Part shown: one piece after another, positions 8,459 through 18,189 of the stretch | How the letters are laid out: every line of letters starts with the position of its first letter | How positions within the stretch are numbered: the first letter of the stretch is position 1 | Source: a virus | Strand: one strand, 5' to 3' | Length of the DNA stretch: 55,433 bases | Virus record (IMG/VR): IMGVR_UViG_3300044707_000152 | Coordinates: 1-55,433 of that record | The notes under the pieces: model-generated | Database searches by the model: none | What the model was told of the DNA's origin: nothing | What the model saw: only the letters and a program-made list of their open reading frames with translations | Position numbers and translations under genes: made by a program

Positions 8459-10296
8459 GTCTCATCAAAGCAAACGCAGTCCAAGTAGGACAATCACCGA
8501 CAGCAACGCAGAACTTTACTCTGGCAGTGCCATCGTCACCAGACGGCACGATTAAGCTGGCACGGGGCAATGCTGGCGCAACTACGCAGGATGTGTTGAA
8601 TGTAGATGCAAATGGAAATATCAATGGTCTTGTTAAATCTACTAACAGCACTACGCCTCGATCACTATCCAATCGCTTCACAGATATAGTCAATGTGTTG
8701 GATTATGGGGCCGATCCTACTGGTGTAACTGACTCATTTCCAGCTTTTGTTGCGGCATTAAATTCTACTGGAACAACAATTCTTGTTCCAAATGGAACAT
8801 ATACAATATCAAGCAATGCACTTGGATCAGTTTCAAAATGGTGGGTTTTTTCACAAAATGCCACACTAATAACAAATGAAGTTCCAGCACCGGGATTTAA
8901 ACCAACTGGTCAATTTTATGGAAAGGTAATTCCTGCTCGTCCATACGGGCCTTTTTGCATTGCAAATCCATCTTCAGTATCAACAATTGCTGGAGAAGCA
9001 ACTGGATTACGAGTTTCAAATAATCAATTTCCAGAATTAACTCCAGCAGCAAATGATAGAGTTCTTGCAAGTTTTACAGTAAATAATGAAAATTTACCAA
9101 TCGGATCATCATCTGTTTGGGGATTAAATATAGTATCTAACCAAATAGCAGGTCAACCAGAATGCAGAATAATTGGTGCTGAAATTGAAATTGCAAGAAA
9201 TAAAGGAGATAACTCTGATGCAAGTTCAAATCCATATCAAGGATTTGTTTCAACAGGAGTTCAAATTACAGGCAAGGATAGTGGCGCAACAGGAGGAAAA
9301 ACAACTTGTGCAATATCCACATGGGCAAATGACACAACTGGTCAAAAATGGTTTCAAAATGGAATAGCTATTTCCAGAACTACAAAATGGGGTTTATTAT
9401 TTAAACAAAATCCCGATGACTGGAATAGCATTATAGATACTGGAACTTTTTTGGGTGGAAAAACAACAGATGGGAGTTGCATAAGAGTAGAAGGAAATGC
9501 AACAAGCATAATTAGTTCCAGTGGCTCTCATAACCATGTAATTGATTTATCTCAATCACCATCTCCGGGATTTGGTGTTTTTTGCAAAATGCCAACTTAT
9601 GGAAATGTAGTATCATTATTTGCAAATTATGCTGACTACAATAATCACATTTCAGTATCCTCTGGAAATACATCAGCAGCTCAATCTGGAATTATATTTG
9701 AGGATAGGCAAACTTCAAAATGGCACGTTCAAAAATTAAGCGATAATAGATTCAATATTTATGGAGTTTTAAATAATGTATCTCCAGTTTTAATAACTGA
9801 AGGTGGAGAGATGCAAATTGGCGGCAATCTTGTTCCTCAAGTTGATAATAGTGTTAGTTGCGGCAAGTCTGGCAACAGGTGGTCTGCTATATGGGCAGCA
9901 AATGGAACAATTCAAACTTCTGACGAAAGAGAAAAAACAGAAATCAAAGATTCTGAACTTGGATTAGATTTTATTACTTCTCTTCGACCTGTATCATATA
10001 AATTCAAAGTTGGAGAAAATATAGTAGTAGAGAAAGATGAAAATGGTATTCCAACAAAAACAGAATCAAGAATTGGAATTAGAAAGCACTTTGGATTGAT
10101 TGCTCAAGAAGTTAAGACTGCACTACCAAAAGGAGTTGATTTTGGTGGCTGGATTCTTACTGATAAAAATGATCCAGATTCAGAGCAAGGATTGCGTTAC
10201 GAAGAATTTATAGCTCCTCTTATCAAAGCAGTGCAAGAACTTTCTCAAGAAAACGCATTGCTAAAACAAAGAATTGAAGCATTAGAATCCAAATAA
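8455..10296 (+). CDS. Tail spike: pectate-lyase-like beta-helix with S74 intramolecular chaperone
   Basis: A 613-residue protein. Residues about 60-110 carry the SNRFTDIVNVLDYGADPTG / LVPNGTYTI pattern that begins pectate-lyase-superfamily spikes. The C-terminus from about 487 (TSDEREKTEI, LRPVSYKFK, HFGLIAQEV, YEEFIAPLIKAVQELS) is a Peptidase_S74 auto-cleaving trimerisation chaperone; the serine of TSDERE is the expected cleavage nucleophile. A coiled coil ends the protein. The central part is A/T-richer than its neighbours, which suggests exchange of the receptor-binding portion. Likely a capsule or polysaccharide depolymerase. Confidence 0.8.
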   Translation: MSLIKANAVQVGQSPTATQNFTLAVPSSPDGTIKLARGNAGATTQDVLNVDANGNINGLVKSTNSTTPRSLSNRFTDIVNVLDYGADPTGVTDSFPAFVAALNSTGTTILVPNGTYTISSNALGSVSKWWVFSQNATLITNEVPAPGFKPTGQFYGKVIPARPYGPFCIANPSSVSTIAGEATGLRVSNNQFPELTPAANDRVLASFTVNNENLPIGSSSVWGLNIVSNQIAGQPECRIIGAEIEIARNKGDNSDASSNPYQGFVSTGVQITGKDSGATGGKTTCAISTWANDTTGQKWFQNGIAISRTTKWGLLFKQNPDDWNSIIDTGTFLGGKTTDGSCIRVEGNATSIISSSGSHNHVIDLSQSPSPGFGVFCKMPTYGNVVSLFANYADYNNHISVSSGNTSAAQSGIIFEDRQTSKWHVQKLSDNRFNIYGVLNNVSPVLITEGGEMQIGGNLVPQVDNSVSCGKSGNRWSAIWAANGTIQTSDEREKTEIKDSELGLDFITSLRPVSYKFKVGENIVVEKDENGIPTKTESRIGIRKHFGLIAQEVKTALPKGVDFGGWILTDKNDPDSEQGLRYEEFIAPLIKAVQELSQENALLKQRIEALESK

Positions 10297-10298
10297 CT

Positions 10299-11948
10299 AT
10301 GAGCGCAAACATTAAAGCATCCACAGACGGAACACAGGCAATTATCGGCGTAGGTGGCGTTGACCAAATGACTGTGAGCAATACTGGCGTAGTGACGGCA
10401 AACAGCTTTGTAGGGCTAAATAGCTCCAGCGTGACGGCAACTGGATCGACTACGGCAAGGACATTGGCAAATAGGTTCGCTGATATAGTCAATGTGAAAG
10501 ACTTTGGCGCGGTTGGTGATGGCGTTGCAGATGATACTACTGCACTTCAAGCTGCTATTAATACTATTGGGGTAAATGGTGGGTCAATTTTTATTCCAAA
10601 AGGAATATTTTTAATAAACTCAACATTAAATATAAACAATAAATCTATAACAATTTCTGGAGAGGCTACTCATCTAACTGAAATTAGATTTGGATCAAGT
10701 GTTGTTAATGGATTTGTATGGTATGGAGGAACACCAAGCACAAATCTATCTAAAAAAATTGAAATTAAAAAATTAACAATTAGCACAAATAATCGTTCTG
10801 GTGCTGGAACTGCTCTTACTATTTCAACAGATGGATTAGGTTTTCCCGGCCCAACAGCTCTTATTTCAGAAATTAGAATAAGGTTTGAAAATAATGGCTC
10901 AGATTATTATGGATTTTACGAACCAATAGGTTATTGGACTACTGGAATATTGTTTGATAAAGTAGGAGAAGTTATTGTAGAAAAATCACTTATTGTAGGT
11001 AGAAATTCTCCGGGTGAATTTGGAATATTTGAACTTGATTCTGGAATTAAAATTACTGGAACAGCAGATGCTCCGGTTGTGTATTCGATAACAGATACAT
11101 CAATTGGTTCTTGCGATAAAGGGGTTTATGTTGTAGATACATCTGCTGAAGGATTGTATTTTACCGGATGCACGATTGGTGGTGCAAACTACGGAATATA
11201 CTGGGATACTCCACAAGATGAACTTCAAATTGCATGGTCAAATGGTCATATTTCATCCAGAAAAGCTGCATTCAACTTAAAATCATTGAGTGCATTTACA
11301 ATTTCAAATTCATTTTTTGAATCTGGATTTACCCCCGGTGGGCGTAAAGATAGTTGGTCTTGTTTGCTGACAGATACAGTGTCAGCTCTTCAATTGTCAA
11401 CATTTAATGGAAATGCTGTTTTTGGTTTTGGAACATCAACAAATAATTGGAGTCCATTTAATACAATTACATCAACGGGAGTTGAAATTACAGGTGGGGG
11501 ATTAGTAAATATTGTTGGAAATACATTTTACTCATTGTCATATGGAATTAAAATAGACGGATTAACAGTTGGTAAAAGTTCTGCTACTTCAAATTTATTT
11601 CATCAAGTTACAAATGAATATGATGATGGTAAAATTGGACAAAATTTTGGATACAAAAATATTTCAAGAACAAATGGTTATCTTGATTTACCAAATACAA
11701 CAAGAACAGTATTTGGAAGCGAAGTATTAACATTTGATGCTCTTGGTCAATGTATTAAAATATTGGACAGACCATTTAATGGGCAAATTAGTTCTGTTGT
11801 ATGCACATACCATGAACCACAACCATTAGGAGAAAGTATTTATATTGCAATAAACAACACAACAACAACGCAAATATGGTTTCAAATGACTCCAGCACCC
11901 GGTTCTACTGTAACAAGAAGAATTGGTTATTATGCAATAGGTCAATAA
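10299..11948 (+). CDS. Second pectate-lyase-like tail spike
   Basis: A 549-residue protein starting two bases after the first spike. Its N-terminal module (ANRFADIVNVKDFGAVGDG, ADDTTALQAAIN, SIFIPKGIFLI, residues about 50-110) parallels the first spike, so both may anchor the same way. The rest is a long right-handed beta-helix-like region with many short strands. It has no S74 domain; the end is a short beta domain. Composition is A/T-rich like the first spike's centre. Confidence 0.75.
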   Translation: MSANIKASTDGTQAIIGVGGVDQMTVSNTGVVTANSFVGLNSSSVTATGSTTARTLANRFADIVNVKDFGAVGDGVADDTTALQAAINTIGVNGGSIFIPKGIFLINSTLNINNKSITISGEATHLTEIRFGSSVVNGFVWYGGTPSTNLSKKIEIKKLTISTNNRSGAGTALTISTDGLGFPGPTALISEIRIRFENNGSDYYGFYEPIGYWTTGILFDKVGEVIVEKSLIVGRNSPGEFGIFELDSGIKITGTADAPVVYSITDTSIGSCDKGVYVVDTSAEGLYFTGCTIGGANYGIYWDTPQDELQIAWSNGHISSRKAAFNLKSLSAFTISNSFFESGFTPGGRKDSWSCLLTDTVSALQLSTFNGNAVFGFGTSTNNWSPFNTITSTGVEITGGGLVNIVGNTFYSLSYGIKIDGLTVGKSSATSNLFHQVTNEYDDGKIGQNFGYKNISRTNGYLDLPNTTRTVFGSEVLTFDALGQCIKILDRPFNGQISSVVCTYHEPQPLGESIYIAINNTTTTQIWFQMTPAPGSTVTRRIGYYAIGQ

Positions 11949-11968
11949 ATTAAAACAAACAATAAAAT

Positions 11969-12223
11969 ATGGCACTTAAATTAACAAAAACAACTGAAAC
12001 TGGATTCACCTCAAATGACGCATATCATAGAGTTGAAAATACTGCAATATACTCCAAAAATAAAATGGCATTTGTTGTAAAAATTTACAATGATACAAAT
12101 AAAGAATCCTTTGATGCAAAAACATTTACTTGCGAATATGACCTTAACGGAGAAAACCCAATCAAGCAAGCATATCTTCATCTCAAAACATTGCCAGAAT
12201 TTGATGGCGCAGTAGATTGCTAA
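11969..12223 (+). CDS. Small protein after spike gene, unknown
   Basis: An 84-residue protein rich in Lys, Thr and aromatic residues, no family recognised. The leader is A/T-rich with no SD. Position between spike and fibre genes suggests a virion or spike-assembly role. Confidence 0.5.
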   Translation: MALKLTKTTETGFTSNDAYHRVENTAIYSKNKMAFVVKIYNDTNKESFDAKTFTCEYDLNGENPIKQAYLHLKTLPEFDGAVDC

Positions 12224-12227
12224 TCCT

Positions 12228-12938
12228 ATGAGCTACTGCACACCTTGCCCACCTTGCGATTCCGAGTTTCCATTACTCTGTGAACCACTCGAAACAACTG
12301 CCAATGGCAAACGATTGGTAGTAGAAGACTCCGCTGCTTGTCAGAAAACGATTCAGTCTCCAGTTGCCCAGCAAGTATTGAAGACTGATGGTGCTGGAAA
12401 TCTGACTTGGACAAACGGGGCTAACAGCACTGTTCTTGGAAAAGACTCTACAGGACTGCTTGAGTTTGCTACGCTCAATAGTGTTCTTCAAGCCGGGCCT
12501 ATTGATCTTGGTAGCCAACCATTGACTACAACTGGAGCAGTAAGCGCAGGTTCTATTACTTCTACTGGAGATGTTGGTATTGGAACAACTACACCTACAG
12601 AAAAACTTGACGTAAATGGACGCATTATAACGAAAGCGTTGTTAGTTAATGCCACAACAGGAGAAGGATACATAGAAGTTGGCGGCCCAACAGGAGCCTT
12701 TATTGATTTAAAATCCCCATATTCCGATGATATTGATCTTCGTCTTGGAACAAATGGAACTGGTGGATATATTTCAACAAGTGGAAATGGTGTGATATTT
12801 TTATTTCCCGGTGGAAGTGGATGTGTTCAAATTGGAAATATTCGAACATACGCAGACAATGCAGCAGCAGTTACTGGCGGTCTTGCTGTAAATAGCGTTT
12901 ACAAAACTGTAACTGGTGAGCTTCGTATTGTTGTATAA
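12228..12938 (+). CDS. Fibre-like protein with GIGTTTP motif
   Basis: A 236-residue protein. The N-terminus is Cys/Pro-rich (MSYCTPCPPCDSEFPLLC). The centre has VGIGTTTPTEKLDVNGRI, shared with the coiled-coil fibre, and the C-terminus (RTYADNAAAVTGGLAVNSVYKTVTGELRIVV) is a common fibre end. The last base of its stop is the first base of the next ATG (TAATG), so the two are translationally coupled. Confidence 0.65.
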   Translation: MSYCTPCPPCDSEFPLLCEPLETTANGKRLVVEDSAACQKTIQSPVAQQVLKTDGAGNLTWTNGANSTVLGKDSTGLLEFATLNSVLQAGPIDLGSQPLTTTGAVSAGSITSTGDVGIGTTTPTEKLDVNGRIITKALLVNATTGEGYIEVGGPTGAFIDLKSPYSDDIDLRLGTNGTGGYISTSGNGVIFLFPGGSGCVQIGNIRTYADNAAAVTGGLAVNSVYKTVTGELRIVV

Positions 12939-14932
12939 TGCCAGCAGAAGGATCAGTCTTTGATGGATTCACAAGTATCATCGCGCAAGACGCAGATACT
13001 CATCCATCGTATTTACCAGAGTCTGTAGTATCAGAATCAGTAAATAGGACATTCCGAGGTGGTATCAACAGGACAAGGCCAAGTATTCGGAACATTCCGA
13101 TTATCGCGGGAGACGGAGAAGCCGAGACTATCGTTAACGATATTCTTGGTGGTAGCTTCCAAGGTGCGTATCCATATCGGGCGACTAACTTCAGAACGAG
13201 CGATGGTATTCTGTTATCTGTATCTGGGATTATCTACTTCCTCAAGATCGTAAACAATCGCGCATTTGCCTACAAGATTATCGAAGGCAACGATCCGGGT
13301 ATGATGCACACATTCTTCGTGCAAGCCGAAGATCGGGCGTATATCCAAAACGGCTACCAAAATGCCATAGCATGGGATGGAGTATTGGGAACGCTGACTG
13401 CAAGTGAAATCCAGAACGGAGACTACTGCGAGATTGTGTCAGTTGGGACTACAAACTTCATGCTGATCGGCGCACCATCCAATACAGTTGGAGTTAAGTT
13501 CACAGCAACTGGTGCTGGAGTTGGGACTGGCACAGTTAAACTTCCTGCTTATCGTTTGAATCCCTACCTCGCCAAGATGCCAATTGGGACTGTAATGGAA
13601 TACGCTTTCGGAAGAGTCTTTGTTTCTGATAGGTTCAATCAAATATACGCTTCAGATATTATCTATGGCGGTGGGTTTACTGACACCAAGAATACGGAGA
13701 ACTTCACAGAGATAGGATACTGGGCAGAAGGTGGGGCTTTCTCGACTCCAGCCATGATGGGAAACATCACAGGGATGAAGGTCATGCCAGAGCTAGGCTA
13801 CAACCTTCGCGGCCAAGGTCAGCTTGTAGTGCTTACTGGAAACGGAGCATTCTCAATGGATGTCTCTCTACCAAGGTCACAATGGAACACATCAAACATC
13901 CAGCGTATCTCACTCCTTGGGCGCGGATGCACCAGCCCTAATCTTGCATTGGTAAACTCCGAACTTTGGTTCAGATCACACGATGGTTGGGCGTTCTATT
14001 CCAATACTCAATCCGAGTTCAATAGATACTTCTCCCTTCGTAAACTATCAAGGGATGTGAACAAGTGGGTATCAAATGATACCCCGTGGATGAAGCAATT
14101 CGCTTCGACTATCTTTTTCGACAACTACCTAATCAATACTGTCTCGCCACAGACATACCGCGCAGAAGGCGTAGAGGGACTGAACAGGTTTCATAGGGGC
14201 ATGGTTGTTCTCGACCTCGACCAATCCTCAACTCCAGCACCGGACGCACAACTATCATTCCGCTGGAATGGAGTATGGACGGGAATCAGGCCAACCCAAC
14301 TTCTAACTGCACTGATCCAAGGCGAAAAGCGGGGATTCGGATTCTCATTCGACAAAGACAACAAGAACCGACTCTACGAGTTCACCACAGCACAAGGCGA
14401 TGACTACGGGCCGAATGGAACTAGACAGATTGAATCCTTCTTCACAACTGGAAGGTATGACTTCAACCGAAGCGGGGCTACAAACAAGTTCCTCCGTAAA
14501 AAGATTACTGGTGGAGAAATGTGGATGAGTGAGATTAAAGGTGAAGTAGATAGCTACGTCGATTTCCGCGCCGACTCTAACCCTTGCTGGTCACAACTCA
14601 AAGTGCCTACGACATTCGGGTGCGATCCATGCTCACCAGTAGTAACTGAATGCTTCCCACAGCGAGGCGGTAATCGCTACAAACGCTACAAGTTTAACAC
14701 GCCAGACCCAAGTGAGTGCAATGACTTGGCAGGCATCCCATCAGTAGAGGGAAGTGAATTCCAGATCAAAGTCAACCTAACCGGAGCAGCTACAGTTGAC
14801 CGAGTAAGATTGATGGCAAACATTAAGAACAACGACGACTCTCCGGTTGGCGACTGCCCAGAAGAAAACCAAGAGTGTGAACCATTTTTGTGTTGCCAAG
14901 AAAAATATTGGAACTACAATATCGTGAATTAA
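12938..14932 (+). CDS. Large tail protein, nozzle-like (gp12-type)
   Basis: A 664-residue, strand-rich protein beginning MPAEGSVFDGFTSI, with RTRPSI and multiple NG/WDG turns typical of podovirus nozzle (T7 gp12-like) beta-propeller proteins. The C-terminal quarter contains many cysteines, including FGCDPCSPVVTEC and ECEPFLCCQEK. Genome order (nozzle, adaptor-like, internal proteins) supports the role; the fold was not tested. A palindrome copy at 13130-13141 is encoded as ETIVNDI. Confidence 0.5.
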   Translation: MPAEGSVFDGFTSIIAQDADTHPSYLPESVVSESVNRTFRGGINRTRPSIRNIPIIAGDGEAETIVNDILGGSFQGAYPYRATNFRTSDGILLSVSGIIYFLKIVNNRAFAYKIIEGNDPGMMHTFFVQAEDRAYIQNGYQNAIAWDGVLGTLTASEIQNGDYCEIVSVGTTNFMLIGAPSNTVGVKFTATGAGVGTGTVKLPAYRLNPYLAKMPIGTVMEYAFGRVFVSDRFNQIYASDIIYGGGFTDTKNTENFTEIGYWAEGGAFSTPAMMGNITGMKVMPELGYNLRGQGQLVVLTGNGAFSMDVSLPRSQWNTSNIQRISLLGRGCTSPNLALVNSELWFRSHDGWAFYSNTQSEFNRYFSLRKLSRDVNKWVSNDTPWMKQFASTIFFDNYLINTVSPQTYRAEGVEGLNRFHRGMVVLDLDQSSTPAPDAQLSFRWNGVWTGIRPTQLLTALIQGEKRGFGFSFDKDNKNRLYEFTTAQGDDYGPNGTRQIESFFTTGRYDFNRSGATNKFLRKKITGGEMWMSEIKGEVDSYVDFRADSNPCWSQLKVPTTFGCDPCSPVVTECFPQRGGNRYKRYKFNTPDPSECNDLAGIPSVEGSEFQIKVNLTGAATVDRVRLMANIKNNDDSPVGDCPEENQECEPFLCCQEKYWNYNIVN

Positions 14933-14936
14933 TATA

Positions 14937-15458
14937 ATGGACAATCAATCTTCGTCTCCAGCACTTACGTTTCCAAATGTTCCAGATGACTTCTGTCCAA
15001 CTGGTAACTGGCAAAATGTATTTCAACAATTCATTGATGAGGTTCTTACTAACGGAACTATCAATGTGCCGGGATTGGGCGATGTAACTCCAGCGCAAGT
15101 TGCTCAAATCAACGAAGACCTTGCTGACCAACAGAGTCAGATTAGCGCACTTGATACGCGAGTCGATACATTGGAAACAACTGTTGCTACAATTCCTACT
15201 GTCAAAGTTCGTTACGGAACGCAAACAGGAATTGCGGCTGGAGACACAACATCTATTGGAATTACATTTAGTTCCGCTCTCCCGTCTGCTGTTTATGGGA
15301 TTTCGTTGACTCCTATCTATGGTTCTGGAACTCCAGCATCAACTCCTCTTTACACAATTATTTCCCAAAACGCATCAGGATTTACAATTCGCGTTGATAA
15401 CAACATCGCAGAAATTACGAGCTTGAACTGGATGGCAGTTCATTCTTCGCAACCATAA
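14937..15458 (+). CDS. Short tail fibre with coiled coil and gp53-like tip
   Basis: A 173-residue protein. Residues 50-85 form a short coiled coil (AQINEDLADQQSQISALDTRVDTLETTV). The C-terminal part ends SGFTIRVDNNIAEITSLNWMAVHSS, which resembles the small beta tips (gp53-like) of phage fibres where a conserved Trp precedes the end. It follows the nozzle-like gene by four bases. Confidence 0.6.
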   Translation: MDNQSSSPALTFPNVPDDFCPTGNWQNVFQQFIDEVLTNGTINVPGLGDVTPAQVAQINEDLADQQSQISALDTRVDTLETTVATIPTVKVRYGTQTGIAAGDTTSIGITFSSALPSAVYGISLTPIYGSGTPASTPLYTIISQNASGFTIRVDNNIAEITSLNWMAVHSSQP

Positions 15459-15481
15459 GCCATCACAAAGAAAATAAACAT

Positions 15482-15646
15482 ATGACACCACTAAAAGGAA
15501 CAGACCCACGCTTAGTTTCAGGCGGCTCACCAACTCGCGGCATGATCCGTGAAGGTATGGGCAATATGAACCCGCCTAACACTGGCAAGAATCCATACTC
15601 CAGCGCACCGCTTCCTAAATCTGGAAAGCCCGTTGGCGGAAAATAA
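15482..15646 (+). CDS. Small basic Gly/Pro-rich protein, unknown
   Basis: A 54-residue frame (MTPLKGTDPRLVSGG...) ending in PVGGK. It fills the gap between two virion genes and is in the same direction. No domain was recognised. The palindrome at 15649-15660 begins two bases after its stop codon. Confidence 0.55.
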   Translation: MTPLKGTDPRLVSGGSPTRGMIREGMGNMNPPNTGKNPYSSAPLPKSGKPVGGK

Positions 15647-15667
15647 TTATCGGAAACGATAATCCCT

Positions 15668-16630
15668 ATGGCTGATACCCTCGAAGAGATGGTAGAGCTT
15701 GTGAAGGGTTTCTGCGGAGACTCTGGAACTTGCTCGTATGAGCGCGGAGTCAAGGCTGTTAATCAAGCTCGTAGATTGTTGTGGAATAAAAGAGGCTGGA
15801 CAAGCATAGAAGAGTATGTCCAGATTTGCTGCGTGAACGATTGCTTCACGCTTCCAGCCCGTTATGAGCAAATCAAACTTGCTTGGATTGGAGATGACTC
15901 AGCCAGTCTCGGGGATGAGTGGTTTAATGCGACCAACGCTTTTGCTCTTCAAGCAGGGAACTCATGCCATAGAGGAATCGTAGAAGTAGGAGGACTCCAT
16001 GTTCTCTTCCGAGATTATACTACTCATCCATACCAAATCGGGGTAATGGCCGAGGAAGCTGAAGACATCGGAGTGGAGTTGATGTTTGAAGCACAAGACC
16101 AGTATGACACCTACCACAAGGTTAAGGTAACTACTGCAAATCCTCCAACGCTGGCAAAGTCTGATCTCCTTGTGAAAGGGATTCGGTCAGTAACCAAGCC
16201 AATTACTAAAGGTAGGATTCGCGTGTATGCCTACGATACAGCATTGGAAGCAAAGACGCTGATAGCAATCTATCAACCCAACGATGCTCATCCTACATTC
16301 CGTAGGTTCAAAGCACCAAGGACTTGCGAGTGTATCACGCTTTACGCATCGAAGAAATACTTTGATTTGACCGACCCGAAAGAGTTGGTTGAGTTTATTC
16401 CAGATGCAATGATCTATGCTGTGCTTGCATTGAACTCGCGTGAGAATCGCAAGGCGCAAGAGTTCTTGAGTAACCTGTCGCTTGCTGTGCAGGAGCAAGA
16501 GAAGGAGATGGAAGGCTTAGAAATTCCAACTTGCGCTCCATTGCGGATAGCAAACTATAGTCGGGCAGACAACCTAATCGGTGCTGATATATTGTCACCA
16601 ACGCCAAACGATTATTTCCTCTACCGATGA
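15668..16630 (+). CDS. Head-tail adaptor-like protein
   Basis: A 320-residue protein with an N-terminal helix bundle (LEEMVELVKGF, ERGVKAVNQARRLLWNKRGW) and the ECITLYASKKYFDLTDPKELVEFIPDAMIYAVLALNSRENRKAQEF region, the kind of helical adaptor that docks on portals in podoviruses. Its start lies seven bases after a palindrome copy with a GAAA centre, and its stop overlaps the next ATG. Assignment is from size, order and helical ends; gp11-type homology was not tested. Confidence 0.45.
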   Translation: MADTLEEMVELVKGFCGDSGTCSYERGVKAVNQARRLLWNKRGWTSIEEYVQICCVNDCFTLPARYEQIKLAWIGDDSASLGDEWFNATNAFALQAGNSCHRGIVEVGGLHVLFRDYTTHPYQIGVMAEEAEDIGVELMFEAQDQYDTYHKVKVTTANPPTLAKSDLLVKGIRSVTKPITKGRIRVYAYDTALEAKTLIAIYQPNDAHPTFRRFKAPRTCECITLYASKKYFDLTDPKELVEFIPDAMIYAVLALNSRENRKAQEFLSNLSLAVQEQEKEMEGLEIPTCAPLRIANYSRADNLIGADILSPTPNDYFLYR

Positions 16631-17085
16631 CGCTGACAATTCCAGACAAGATTGAAGCAAAGAGCGTAATTGGATATGGTGATCCAAACTACGAACTAAA
16701 CTTGATGGACTTGGAGATTCTAAAACTACCTCCACGGGAATGTCCGCTGGTGCATAGGTTCACGCCGGGTATGTATATTCGGGAAATCTATATGCCGAAG
16801 GATACGATTCTGACAAGTTTGCTTCACCTAACTACGCATCCATTCTTCGTGATGAAAGGTGATGTGACTGTCTGGTATCATGGCATCCCTGCCCACCGCT
16901 ACAAAACAGGCTACAGCGGCATCACAGAAGCAGGAACAAGGCGATTGCTGGCTACTCACAAAGACACAATCTGGACTACCTGCCATGTCACAGACTTAAC
17001 TGATCCAGACGAAATTATTGACAGCATCACTTCAAGAGACTTTAATCGCCAAGGAAGACCCAAGGGTGCAGAAGTGGCGGCATAA
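16627..17085 (+). CDS. Cupin-like virion-module protein
   Basis: A 152-residue protein. Residues about 70-125 (HPFFVMKGDVTVWYHG, TRRLLATHKDTIWTTCHVT) fit a small cupin or jelly-roll barrel as seen in several phage head-tail proteins. It overlaps the adaptor-like gene by four bases. Possibly a decoration or tail-completion factor. Confidence 0.5.
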   Translation: MTLTIPDKIEAKSVIGYGDPNYELNLMDLEILKLPPRECPLVHRFTPGMYIREIYMPKDTILTSLLHLTTHPFFVMKGDVTVWYHGIPAHRYKTGYSGITEAGTRRLLATHKDTIWTTCHVTDLTDPDEIIDSITSRDFNRQGRPKGAEVAA

Positions 17086-17103
17086 CCGAACCGACTTAAT
17101 CAA

Positions 17104-18177
17104 ATGAGATCTTTTGAACATTTAGAAAACTTGTTTCGCAATAAACATCCAATGATGTTTCACTCCAGCGGATTCGCTATTGCTGCTGGTGTGGTTGCTG
17201 TAGGTGCGGCGGCGGGTTCTGCGGCTATCTCAATGTCGGCAGCAGATCGAGCCAAGAAAGCTCAGGGTGCAGCTTCAAAACAATTTCAAAAACAACAAAG
17301 GAAAGCTACCAAAGGTTTTCTTAAAGGACAAGAACAAGTCCAAGGGATGATTAGTGAAGTCAAAGCTCCAGAGTATAACCTTGGAGCAATGCTTGGTGAT
17401 GCTGGTCAAATTTCAAATTACTATCGTCAACAACTTGAGCAATTCCAGCCCGGAGCAGCACAGCAACGCCAACAAGCGCAAACTCAAATCGGGCAAGCAA
17501 TGGATGTTATTTCACAATATCTTAAAGGAGATATTCCCCAAGATGTCAAAGACCAAATCACGCGCAATGTTGCTGAGAGTGCAGGCGCAGGATTCAACCC
17601 AGCAACAGCAGGACGCGCTGGAGGATTCCAAGCAGCACAAGGGCAGATGGCGCGTAACCTTGGGCTAACTTCACTTGATATTCAAAGACAAGGTTTGGCA
17701 GCAATGCCAGCAGTTCAAAACACAGCAATGAACTGGCAGCAATTGGCAAGGGCATTCACAGCAGAACCACTCGATGTAGGAAGACTGCAACTTGGATTCC
17801 AAGGTGCGGCAGCAGAAGTCGGATTGCAAAAAGCTAAGATGACATCTGATATGTTCACCAACATCTACAATGCTCAGTCTGGTCTTGCCTCACAAATCTA
17901 CGGAGCGAATAAAGAAAACATCGCCGCAAGCTACGCTGCACAGCAAGCAGTCGGCCAAGGTGTCTCTGACATCGGTAAGGCTACTTCTGGCGCGTTGTCT
18001 GGATATAGCAATGTTCTTGCTGGATTCTCTTATGGTGGACAATCGGGAAATCCATACGGAACAGGACTTGGATCAACACCGCTTTACAATACACCGCGAA
18101 CAACAAGCGGAACTTATTTAGGCGGCAGTCCAGCTACAGGTTCAATGAGCGACAGGCCAGTTGCACTTCCAACATAA
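17104..18177 (+). CDS. Internal virion / ejection protein (gp14-like)
   Basis: A 357-residue protein with a hydrophobic Ala/Gly stretch (FAIAAGVVAVGAAAGSAAIS, residues about 18-37) followed by a Gln/Ala-rich helical region (AASKQFQKQQRKA). This is the architecture of T7 gp14-like ejection proteins that insert into the outer membrane. The C-terminus is Gly/Ser/Thr-rich. A start at the ATG pair near 17152 (MMFHSSG) is an alternative. Confidence 0.6.
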   Translation: MRSFEHLENLFRNKHPMMFHSSGFAIAAGVVAVGAAAGSAAISMSAADRAKKAQGAASKQFQKQQRKATKGFLKGQEQVQGMISEVKAPEYNLGAMLGDAGQISNYYRQQLEQFQPGAAQQRQQAQTQIGQAMDVISQYLKGDIPQDVKDQITRNVAESAGAGFNPATAGRAGGFQAAQGQMARNLGLTSLDIQRQGLAAMPAVQNTAMNWQQLARAFTAEPLDVGRLQLGFQGAAAEVGLQKAKMTSDMFTNIYNAQSGLASQIYGANKENIAASYAAQQAVGQGVSDIGKATSGALSGYSNVLAGFSYGGQSGNPYGTGLGSTPLYNTPRTTSGTYLGGSPATGSMSDRPVALPT

Positions 18178-18189
18178 CATTTTATTACT

